A stretch of DNA of 5,959 bases from Deltaproteobacteria bacterium (lineage in GTDB: Bacteria > Desulfobacterota > JAENJC01), in NCBI GenBank assembly GCA_016844545.1, contig JAENJC010000085.1, positions 1-5,959 on the forward strand, given 5' to 3'. A program made the translations under genes and the position numbers. The first letter of the stretch is position 1; every line of letters begins with the position of its first letter. The notes under the pieces were generated by a model, which saw nothing but the letters and a program-made list of their open reading frames with translations, had not been told where the DNA came from and ran no database searches. Below, one piece after another: positions 1-5,291 of this stretch.

Positions 1-126
1 CTTTGCAACTATCTGTCGGACGGTGGATTCAATGCCTTTGATGTTTGACAGGTGAGAAAATGAGTTCTTGGATGCAAAGTGGAGGGGTCTTTCGATGCTA
101 TTGAGTATCTCATCAAGGTCAGCCAT
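1..126 (-). CDS. recG: N-terminal fragment, probable ATP-dependent DNA helicase RecG
   Basis: An open frame of 42 codons runs off the left edge, starting at an ATG whose first base is 126 (MADLDEILNSIERP...). The stretch PLHFASKNSF followed by a leucine-rich segment resembles, from memory, the N-terminal extension of RecG in delta-proteobacterial and Nitrospirota-type genomes, before the wedge domain. RecG is a cytoplasmic branch-migration helicase that remodels stalled forks and recombination intermediates. None of the helicase motifs falls inside the window, so the name rests on a short, weakly conserved region. There is no Shine-Dalgarno site before the ATG and no other in-frame ATG, GTG or TTG before the edge. 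A strong promoter lies immediately upstream and suggests a leaderless transcript. The gene is divergent from everything else here. Confidence 0.5.
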   Translation of the reverse strand, partial: MADLDEILNSIERPLHFASKNSFSHLSNIKGIESTVRQIVAK

Positions 127-134
127 GACTGTTG

Positions 135-162
135 ATTATAGTGAACATGGGTAAAAAGTCAA
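135..162 (-). promoter_or_regulatory. Sigma-70-type promoter for the recG-like gene
   Basis: Read on the minus strand there is a perfect TATAAT (bases 140-135) and, 16 bp upstream, TTGACT (162-157, five of six consensus bases). Transcription would begin at about 126-130, that is zero to four bases before the ATG at 126. This gives a leaderless or nearly leaderless mRNA, in agreement with the missing ribosome binding site. The match is good; the start point is inferred. Confidence 0.7.
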
Positions 163-219
163 TTACATCTGGAGGGAACCGATCAACAACTACCCCTACA
201 CATCCTGCGTTTCATTTTT

Positions 220-322
220 ATACCAAGTTGCTTTCAAACATCTATTATTGAGCCTAATGAAAGCTTACTTGGTATTATACCTGAGCATTCAAAAGTCTTT
301 ATTTGAATGCGAATTGGTATTA
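220..322 (+). repeat. 103-bp two-hairpin repeat, copy A
   Basis: The first 57 bases form a hairpin. The left arm ATACCAAGTTGCTTTC (220-235) pairs with GAAAGCTTACTTGGTAT (259-275), with one bulge and one mismatch. A second perfect 9-bp hairpin follows, GCATTCAAA (285-293) with TTTGAATGC (302-310). The extreme ends are also inverted: the left end matches the reverse complement of the right end (ATACCAATTCGCATTCAAA) at 16 of the first 19 bases. A second copy of exactly the same length and orientation lies at 1669-1771, with arms conserved and loops diverged. There is no coding capacity, which fits a MITE or REP-like non-autonomous element or a structured intergenic RNA. Its last three bases are the TAA stop codon of the minus-strand lipoprotein gene. 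Confidence 0.85.
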
Positions 323-961
323 GGGTTGAGCCCGTTGTTCACTGCCAGTGAAGGCTGATCCCATTTTGTCTAGATCTTGCAGACTAGTGATAGGACCGTA
401 CATAACACTCCTGATATCCGAGGATGTAGCATATCCGTAAACCTGCTGCCCGATGGCCTTATTGATGATTTTAAACAGACGAGTCTTTTTGAGCTGCTCG
501 TTATCTGGTTCCCCAATGTTTCTTGGGTCGATTCGTGCTGTGGAAACGACGGACAAATGGTTGAAATGGGTTGCGTAATTATACCTGACATGAGAGCCCT
601 CAGCGTTTATGTCTAGATTGGTGATCACCAATAAAAAGGTTTTATCGTGCTTGTCCTGAAATTTATTTGTAAGTTTAAAGGCCTCGTCTGCAATACGGTT
701 AGACATGTATTGATTCCAGTTTGGGTCGTACATGAATTTACTCAGGCTCATCCTGGTCACGGCTTTAGTATGGAGAGCATGCTGCTTGCTGATCTCCCCA
801 GCAATCATCTTGCTGAACGCATCAGGAACCCCATCCAAAGGGATGACGATTACGTCAACAGGCTTGAAACCATACCTGGAATTGCCCAGGCCAGCCGGAC
901 TTGTTGTTGTCGAGCAACCCGCAAGAAGTAGAAAACACAAGATCAGAGCGTTCCATTTCAT
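320..961 (-). CDS. Lipoprotein with a degenerate archaemetzincin-like domain (putative pseudoenzyme)
   Basis: Predicted outer-membrane lipoprotein of 213 residues. A hydrophobic signal segment ends in the lipobox LLAGC with Cys16 as the lipidation site, and Ser follows rather than Asp, arguing against inner-membrane retention. The rest follows the archaemetzincin (AmzA, PF07998) order as I know it: IPLDGVPDAF (40-49), YDPNWNQYM (78-86), LLVITNLDINAEG (110-122), SVVSTARIDP (137-146), then a region spaced like HExxHxxGxxHC-x4-CVMY. At 169-188 the metal ligands are replaced: the three His by Ala169, Gln173 and Thr179, the Glu by Ile170 and the Cys by Ser180 and Ser185. The glycine (Gly176) and Met-turn VMY (186-188) remain. 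The later FCxxC is FTGSE. Protease activity is therefore unlikely, and a binding role is possible. The ATG at 961 was chosen for its Shine-Dalgarno; an ATG at 976 adds five residues. The gene lies 96 bp downstream of slyD, and its stop codon lies in repeat A. Confidence 0.7.
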   Translation of the reverse strand: MKWNALILCFLLLAGCSTTTSPAGLGNSRYGFKPVDVIVIPLDGVPDAFSKMIAGEISKQHALHTKAVTRMSLSKFMYDPNWNQYMSNRIADEAFKLTNKFQDKHDKTFLLVITNLDINAEGSHVRYNYATHFNHLSVVSTARIDPRNIGEPDNEQLKKTRLFKIINKAIGQQVYGYATSSDIRSVMYGPITSLQDLDKMGSAFTGSEQRAQP

Positions 962-966
962 AGGAT

Positions 967-971
967 CTCCT
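967..971 (-). promoter_or_regulatory. Ribosome binding site fixing the lipoprotein start at 961
   Basis: On the minus strand AGGAG (within GAAAGGAGAT) lies five bases before the ATG at 961. It lies inside the reading frame if translation began at the upstream ATG at 976, and that upstream ATG has no comparable site. This supports the shorter 213-residue product with a compact lipoprotein signal. Confidence 0.75.
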
Positions 972-1057
972 TTCATCGAACAACATTCATAATTTTTCTT
1001 CCCTTAAGCGGCAGTACCATATATTACTCAAGAGCAACACTAAGGTAAGTTTTCCGC

Positions 1058-1546
1058 TTAATGCCCGCACCCGCAGCCATGATCGTGGCAGCCGTCATCA
1101 CCCTCAAGTTCCTCAGGAGTTGCATCCCTTACATCCAAAAGTTCCACATCAAAGGTTAGAGTCTCTCCTGCCAGGGGATGGTTAAAGTCTATTGTAATAT
1201 CTTCACCATTGATCTTCTTTATTGTAACAGGGGTTTCGCACCCTTCCCTCATGGTCAGAAAGGTCATCCCCTCTTTTAACTCGACTCCTTCAGGAAATTC
1301 AGCACGTGCAGTGACCATGACCTTGTCTTTCCTATATTCTCCATACCCATCCGCAGGAAGCAACACAGTCGTCATCTTGCTCCCGATCTCCATCCCGTCG
1401 ATTACCTCTTCTACCTTAGGCAGCATCTGCTGGGAATCCGTCAAAAAAGAATATGGCTCCTGCCCGTCGGTAGAGTCTACAATAGCTCCCCTGGAGTCTT
1501 TAATAGTGAAGTGAATTGTAACAACCTGGTTCGGTCCGATGGACAT
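1058..1546 (-). CDS. slyD: SlyD-type FKBP peptidyl-prolyl cis-trans isomerase
   Basis: Cytoplasmic folding factor that isomerises prolyl bonds and acts as a chaperone; SlyD proteins also bind nickel through their tail. The 162-residue protein has the split FKBP fold: an N-terminal strand region (VVTIHFTIKD, 8-17), the flap and active-site stretch through PADGYGEY (64-71), an inserted chaperone domain (about 70-120), then the conserved return strand NHPLAGETLTFDVELLDV (122-139). The tail (residues 153-162) is CHDHGCGCGH, a compact His/Cys cluster suited to metal binding, shorter than the long tail of E. coli SlyD. The start is set by AAAAGGAG six bases upstream of the ATG. It may be cotranscribed with the downstream lipoprotein gene, since no clear terminator lies in the 96-bp gap. 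I am confident of the family; a role in nickel delivery is inference. Confidence 0.93.
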   Translation of the reverse strand: MSIGPNQVVTIHFTIKDSRGAIVDSTDGQEPYSFLTDSQQMLPKVEEVIDGMEIGSKMTTVLLPADGYGEYRKDKVMVTARAEFPEGVELKEGMTFLTMREGCETPVTIKKINGEDITIDFNHPLAGETLTFDVELLDVRDATPEELEGDDGCHDHGCGCGH

Positions 1547-1579
1547 GGATATCTCCTTTTAAAAATTAATATGGTAGCA

Positions 1580-1608
1580 ATTTTCTCATACTCATGGCCC
1601 TTTTGCAA
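1580..1608 (-). promoter_or_regulatory. Possible slyD promoter
   Basis: On the minus strand TTGCAA (1608-1603) and GAAAAT (1585-1580) are separated by 17 bp, and a TG precedes the -10 by one base, like an extended -10 element. Each hexamer matches consensus at four of six positions, so this is a tentative assignment. The -10 overlaps one arm of a 9-bp inverted repeat. Confidence 0.35.
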
Positions 1609-1629
1609 GAAAAAACGGAGTGAGAAAAT
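1580..1629. repeat. 9-bp inverted repeat flanking the slyD promoter region
   Basis: ATTTTCTCA (1580-1588) and TGAGAAAAT (1621-1629) are perfect reverse complements, with 32 bp between them and centres 41 bp apart, close to four helical turns. One arm covers the candidate slyD -10 and the other lies upstream of its -35. It could be a pair of operator half-sites or a chance match in AT-rich DNA; it is not followed by a T-run, so it is not an obvious terminator. Confidence 0.4.
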
Positions 1630-1668
1630 CTCTGATGATGCAGATAAGCCCCCTATGTGGTAAATTTA

Positions 1669-1771
1669 ATACCAAGTTGCTTTCAGACATATAATTATTG
1701 CTAATACGAAAGCTTACTTGGTATTGCACCCGGACTACAATTAGCATTATATTGAATGCGAAAGGGTATAA
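1669..1771 (+). repeat. 103-bp two-hairpin repeat, copy B
   Basis: Same length and orientation as the copy at 220-322. The first 17 bases and the 18-base right arm of hairpin one (1708-1725) are identical between copies, while the loop between them differs at many positions. The second half is more diverged but keeps the block TTGAATGCGAA (1752-1762). Hairpin two is reduced to GCATT (1744-1748) with AATGC (1755-1759). The element ends three bases before the start codon of the sucC-like gene, so it forms most of that gene's likely leader. A TATAAT at 1690-1695 is unique to this copy but has no convincing -35 partner. Confidence 0.85.
1760..1766 (+). promoter_or_regulatory. Ribosome binding site of the sucC-like gene, inside repeat B
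   Basis: GAAAGGG lies eight bases before the ATG at 1775 and is the only purine-rich Shine-Dalgarno-like site available. The same position in repeat A reads GAATTGG, so the usable site exists only in the copy next to a start codon. Confidence 0.55.
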
Positions 1772-1774
1772 GAA

Positions 1775-2920
1775 ATGAACCTATTGGAATACCAGGCAAA
1801 GGATATTCTTTCCAAGGCAGGGATCAATGTCCCGGCAGGCATACTTATAGATGACCGCATGGACGTAAGAATGGTGTTTTCATATCTTGGGATTTATGAA
1901 GGGATATTGAAGTCCCAGGTACCTGCTGGAGGGAGGGGGATCTCCGGCGGCATCAAGATTGTTCATTCTGCAGAAGAGGCGGAAACAGCGGCAAAAAGGC
2001 TCATAGGAAGTCGTCTGTTGACTCCTCAGACAGGCCCGAACGGGATTGTCGTCAGGAAGGTACTTTTTGAAGAGATGGTAAGTATCGAAAAAGAATACTA
2101 TCTCGGCATTACTGTGGATAGTTCTTTGGGCGTTCCTGTAGTCATTTTGAGTGCGGGGGGGGGGAAGTCAATTGAAGAACTGGCAAAGCTTGCTCCTGAG
2201 AAGATTTACAGGGAGCCTATAGACCCTCTTAAAGGGCTTACCACCTTCAGGGCAATAGAGATGGCAAGCTCTATCGGCCTCAGGGGAGAGGCAGCCCAGA
2301 GGCTTGCCAGGATAATAACAACACTGTTTGAGAACTTTCTGAAACTGGACGCACTGCTCATAGAGATCAACCCTCTTGCCCTTACCAGTAGTCGGTTTGT
2401 TGCCCTCGATGCCAAGATAACCATCGATGACAACGCCCTGTTCCGGCACCCTGACCTCTCTTCTATCAGAGAAGCAGAAGAAGCGCTGGAAAGGGAAGTG
2501 AGAGTTGCGGGTGTAAGCTACGTGAGGCTTGAAGGGGATGTGGGATGCCTCGCCAACGGCGCTGGTCTTGCAATGGCGACCATGGATATGATTAAGCTTG
2601 CCGGACGGGAACCTGCCAACTTCCTGGATATCGGCGGAAGCGCCCACCATAAGCAGGTCAGCGCTGCCTTAAGGATTCTTTTTTTAAACCCAAAGGTGAG
2701 GGTTGTATTCGTGAATATATTCGGCGGCATGATCCACTGCGACCTGATTGCATCTGAGATTATTGAAGCTGTCGGGAGCTTGATGCCTGATCTTCAGATT
2801 ATTGTGAGGCTTGAGGGGACTGATGCGGAGAAAGGGAGAAGGATCATTGCTGATTCAGGACTGCCGGTGATGATGGTTGCAGATATGGAAGAGGGTATGG
2901 AAAGGATAAGAGATCTCTGA
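1775..2920 (+). CDS. sucC: Succinyl-CoA synthetase (ADP-forming) beta subunit-like protein
   Basis: ATP-grasp subunit of an acyl-CoA synthetase. Succinyl-CoA synthetase interconverts succinyl-CoA and succinate with nucleotide phosphorylation in the cytoplasm. The 381 residues compare with about 388 in the family. Visible features are the N-terminal MNLLEYQAKDILSKAGI, the nucleotide-binding loop around Lys46 (KSQVPAGGRGISGG, 46-59), the magnesium ligands Asn199 (EINP) and Asp212 (LDAKI), GDVGCLANGAGLAMATMD (254-271), NFLDIGGSA (282-290) and NIFGGMIHCDLIA (314-326). Several usually fixed residues differ: Pro50 where the family has His (QVHAGGRG), Ile56 for Lys, and MIH (319-321) where E. coli has IVR. 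A run of ten G (2155-2164) encodes Gly128-Gly130. The gene overlaps the alpha-subunit start by one base. Succinate is the default substrate; another dicarboxylate or citrate is possible. Confidence 0.85.
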   Translation: MNLLEYQAKDILSKAGINVPAGILIDDRMDVRMVFSYLGIYEGILKSQVPAGGRGISGGIKIVHSAEEAETAAKRLIGSRLLTPQTGPNGIVVRKVLFEEMVSIEKEYYLGITVDSSLGVPVVILSAGGGKSIEELAKLAPEKIYREPIDPLKGLTTFRAIEMASSIGLRGEAAQRLARIITTLFENFLKLDALLIEINPLALTSSRFVALDAKITIDDNALFRHPDLSSIREAEEALEREVRVAGVSYVRLEGDVGCLANGAGLAMATMDMIKLAGREPANFLDIGGSAHHKQVSAALRILFLNPKVRVVFVNIFGGMIHCDLIASEIIEAVGSLMPDLQIIVRLEGTDAEKGRRIIADSGLPVMMVADMEEGMERIRDL

Positions 2921-3792
2921 TGGGAATCTTCATAAATAAAGACATTAAAGTCCTGGTTCAGGGAATCACAGGCCATGAAGGCCGGTTTCACACCAGGATG
3001 ATGCTGGAGTACGGCACAAAAATAATGGCTGGCGTTACTCCGATGAAGAGGGGAGAAACCGTTGAGGGAATTCCTGTCTTTGATACGGTAAAAGAGGCCC
3101 TGCATAAGTTTGCAATTGACGCTTCGATCCTCTTCGTACCAGCCAACCACGCCACAGAGGCCATCCTTGAAGCCTGTGACGCCGGGATAAAGTTGATAGT
3201 CTGCATAACCGAAGGGATTCCAGTCCATGACACCATAAAGGTCAGGGCTTATTTGCAGAAGAAGGGTGTCATGCTCATAGGCCCCAATACTCCGGGAATA
3301 ACCGTTCCAGGAGAGTGCAAGATAGGGATAATGCCAGGATATATATTCAACAAGGGAGATGTCGGCGTCGTCTCAATGAGCGGAACCCTGACGTATGAGG
3401 CGGTCTGGCAGCTGACAAATGAGGGCATCGGTCAGTCTGCATGCATCGGGATTGGGGGCGACCCCATAACAGGACTGACGTTTATTGATGCCTTGAGGAT
3501 GCTTGAAGAAGATATTGAGACCAAAGCAGTGCTCATGATCGGAGAGATAGGCGGGACAGCCGAAGAGGAGGCTGCCGATTTTATTAAAACAATGTCAAAA
3601 CCGGTCTTCGCATACATAGCCGGGATGAGCGCCCCCCAAGAGAGGCGCATGGGACATGCAGGGGCAATCATCTCGTCGGGGCATGGCACAGCTATGGAAA
3701 AGATAGAGAGGCTGAAGGATGCCGGGGTTACTGTCATAATGAATCCGACAAGGATCGGAAAGAGCATATCAGAGATGATGCGCAAGGGATAA
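2920..3792 (+). CDS. sucD: Succinyl-CoA synthetase (ADP-forming) alpha subunit-like protein
   Basis: Partner of the preceding ATP-grasp subunit; it binds CoA and carries the phosphohistidine that moves phosphate between nucleotide and acyl group. The 290-residue length is normal. The Rossmann CoA-binding loop is GITGHEG (15-21), followed by YGTKIMAGVTPMKRG (31-45), GPNTPGITVPGECKIGIMPG (121-140), SGTLTYEAVWQ (154-164), IGIGGDPITG (176-185), IGEIGGTAEEEAADF (207-221) and MGHAGAI (244-250) with the catalytic His246. Two positions are unusual: Met153 replaces the Arg of the common VSRSGTLTYE, and Thr124 stands where many bacterial proteins have Cys (GPNCPG). The ATG overlaps the upstream TGA by one base (TGATG), so translation is probably coupled; only a distant AAGGA precedes it. 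Catalytic residues look intact, so the complex should be active, with substrate unproven. Confidence 0.88.
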   Translation: MGIFINKDIKVLVQGITGHEGRFHTRMMLEYGTKIMAGVTPMKRGETVEGIPVFDTVKEALHKFAIDASILFVPANHATEAILEACDAGIKLIVCITEGIPVHDTIKVRAYLQKKGVMLIGPNTPGITVPGECKIGIMPGYIFNKGDVGVVSMSGTLTYEAVWQLTNEGIGQSACIGIGGDPITGLTFIDALRMLEEDIETKAVLMIGEIGGTAEEEAADFIKTMSKPVFAYIAGMSAPQERRMGHAGAIISSGHGTAMEKIERLKDAGVTVIMNPTRIGKSISEMMRKG

Positions 3793-3794
3793 AA

Positions 3795-4709
3795 TTAAGA
3801 CGGAAACCTTATAACATCTAATCCATCCTCAGCAGAGAATATCCCCTCTCTGAATCTCGGCTGGATGATACTCATTATCTCCTTCTTTGTCCTGATGTCC
3901 AGTGAACTGCTTTTTTCAAGGCCCTTCAGCCTCTTCCTTATCTCCTTGGCCATGTTCAGATTCTTTCTGCCGGTAGGATCCACCCTAAGACATAGGGCCT
4001 CGTCCTTTCTCGTAAGAATATCTATGGTTGCATCAAGGGAGAGGATACGACATTCTTCTACATCCTCCATGCTCAAGGGCCACCTGGACATGGATGATAT
4101 CACCCTGACCACCCTCTTCAAATGTTCCACCCTGTGCAGGACCATCCAACTGGCAAATATCTGCCTGTTAACATTGAACGGCAGGATGTTATCCTCTAAA
4201 ACCCTTTCCAGCAGGTCATCATTCCTTTTATGTTCCCCCTTGGCCAGCCCCTTCAATGTATCCCATACCTCACTTCCGGCATGAGTATCAAACCTGGTCT
4301 CCCAGTAGGTGTGCCTTAGTGTCCTGGTCTGGAAGGATGCCACCAGTTGGGTTGGGATGTAGTAGTTATGGGCCACGATATCCTGGGCAAGATGGCTGAG
4401 GTACCCATATGCAAATGCCGTCTGAGAATCGGTTTCCGCCTCAGACAGGACCTTCATACCGACCTTCCAGTTGTGGCAGTGGCTGGAGTAAGGAGTGAAC
4501 TTCTTCCCGAAGATGATGTCCGCTCCTATGCATCCGTAAAGATAATCCGAGGGGTAACTGGACAGGAGCCTCTGAAGGGACGGGGCCAGTAATGTGATAT
4601 TCCTTAGCACCTCTGATCCGAGGTGGATATGTGTGGCAGGCCCCCAGGCCAGGGCCTCTCCCGGAATTAAAAAGAGAAGCCCCAGGGCTATGAGGGATAT
4701 AACTATCAA
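3795..4709 (-). CDS. Exported zinc-dependent phospholipase C-like protein
   Basis: Predicted secreted member of the zinc-dependent phospholipase C family (PF00882), whose characterised enzymes hydrolyse phospholipid headgroups using three zinc ions. A signal peptide (residues 1-21) ends in Ala-Leu-Ala, so the mature protein would begin at Trp22 (WGPATHIHLG). In Bacillus cereus PC-PLC the mature N-terminal Trp is itself a zinc ligand. Further candidate ligands are His27 or His29, Asp64 (GADIIFG), His77 or His79 (SSHCHNW), His106, Asp110 and His114 (SHLAQDIVAHN), and His133 and Glu137 (HTYWE). The C-terminal third (about 190-304) is helical-looking, basic and unrecognised. The start is TTG, chosen because AAGGGG lies seven bases upstream and the signal peptide begins there. 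It is the last gene of a three-gene operon, 11 bases after its neighbour. Substrate is unknown. Confidence 0.82.
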   Translation of the reverse strand: MIVISLIALGLLFLIPGEALAWGPATHIHLGSEVLRNITLLAPSLQRLLSSYPSDYLYGCIGADIIFGKKFTPYSSHCHNWKVGMKVLSEAETDSQTAFAYGYLSHLAQDIVAHNYYIPTQLVASFQTRTLRHTYWETRFDTHAGSEVWDTLKGLAKGEHKRNDDLLERVLEDNILPFNVNRQIFASWMVLHRVEHLKRVVRVISSMSRWPLSMEDVEECRILSLDATIDILTRKDEALCLRVDPTGRKNLNMAKEIRKRLKGLEKSSSLDIRTKKEIMSIIQPRFREGIFSAEDGLDVIRFPS

Positions 4710-4716
4710 CTATGTT

Positions 4717-4722
4717 CCCCTT
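4717..4722 (-). promoter_or_regulatory. Ribosome binding site for the TTG start of the phospholipase-like gene
   Basis: On the minus strand AAGGGG lies seven bases before the TTG at 4709 and shares its first two bases with the TAA stop codon of the upstream gene. This supports the TTG start and suggests translational coupling. Confidence 0.65.
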
Positions 4723-5275
4723 ACTTTTTTTTTACTGAAACCTTTTTACCCATTACAGCGTCCTTCTTTGCAGTGGCCTTTTTAGTCGCTGTCTTTCCGC
4801 CTGGGGCCTTTTTCACCTTCTCTTCTGTCTGAACCCATGTTACTACTACTTCGTCTTTGTGGCTGTCGTGGCGAACCACTCCATATTTACTTTCCCCTTC
4901 CTTCATTATATGCAGCTTCCCCTTATATGTCTTCTTGAGCTGCATCCCGATGTTCAGGGCAAGGCGCTGGTTCAGGGTATGGATAACCAGCCTGTCTTTC
5001 TCATCAACTATATCAAATATCCTGGCGAGGTAATGGGTCTTAATGTCCATCTTCTCCTCGTTCCTTATGACCCTGAGGAGTTCAGCCTTATTCTGCTTCA
5101 GGACATCGCCTTCGATGTATACGGTACCGCTGTAATCCTTCACCTTTATCCTATGGCATCCCTCGCACAGGACATTTTCCACCCCTTTCGCATCGTGATA
5201 CGCCTCATAGAGCTTCTCATCATAGTGCCAGTGCTTCTCAGGACATACAGCGTGACAAACCTTACATACCTTCAT
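4721..5275 (-). CDS. BCAM0308/NMD3-like putative zinc-ribbon protein with lysine-rich C-terminal tail
   Basis: Cytoplasmic protein of 184 residues and unknown function. Two cysteine knuckles, CKVCH (4-8, with Cys11 nearby) and CEGCH (37-41), are spaced like a zinc ribbon. The core GTVYIEGDVLKQNKAELL and VIRNEE (50-74), then a segment with LNQRLALNIGMQLKKTYKGKL (101-121), resembles from memory the BCAM0308 family, distantly related to the N-terminal part of NMD3, a ribosome export adaptor in eukaryotes. The last 32 residues (153-184) hold 13 lysines with Ala, Thr and Gly, like histone H1 or AlgP tails, suggesting nucleic acid binding. The A-rich end includes a run of nine A. The start is supported by GGAGG six bases upstream, and the gene follows the AdoMet synthetase by 16 bases. 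The family is likely; a ribosome or RNA role is inference. Confidence 0.65.
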   Translation of the reverse strand: MKVCKVCHAVCPEKHWHYDEKLYEAYHDAKGVENVLCEGCHRIKVKDYSGTVYIEGDVLKQNKAELLRVIRNEEKMDIKTHYLARIFDIVDEKDRLVIHTLNQRLALNIGMQLKKTYKGKLHIMKEGESKYGVVRHDSHKDEVVVTWVQTEEKVKKAPGGKTATKKATAKKDAVMGKKVSVKKK

Positions 5276-5291
5276 TCTCTACCTCCATCAT

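Noticed and set aside
973..990. Five-codon upstream reading frame before the lipoprotein
   Set aside because: Too short to distinguish from chance; no conservation can be seen.
1004..1061. TTAAGCGG and CCGCTTAA as a terminator between slyD and the lipoprotein gene
   Set aside because: Only 8 bp pair across a 42-base loop and no T-run follows; too weak to call.
1690..1695. TATAAT in repeat B as the sucC promoter
   Set aside because: No acceptable -35 hexamer at 16-18 bp upstream and the motif is absent from repeat A; may still be used but cannot be supported.
220..1771. CRISPR-like array
   Set aside because: Only two copies 1.4 kb apart, each over 100 bp with genes between; no spacer structure.
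1775..3792. Citryl-CoA synthetase (CcsAB) instead of SucCD
   Set aside because: Lengths of 381 and 290 residues and the motif order fit ordinary SucC and SucD better; no CcsA-specific feature recognised.
3833..3852. CAGAGA/TCTCTG hairpin as a terminator for sucD
   Set aside because: Six pairs with an 8-base loop inside the opposing coding sequence and no following T-run.
5150..5275. Two CXXCH motifs (CKVCH and CEGCH) suggesting a c-type cytochrome
   Set aside because: The protein has no signal peptide and starts directly with the first motif; the surrounding sequence fits a zinc-ribbon family, so haem attachment is unlikely.
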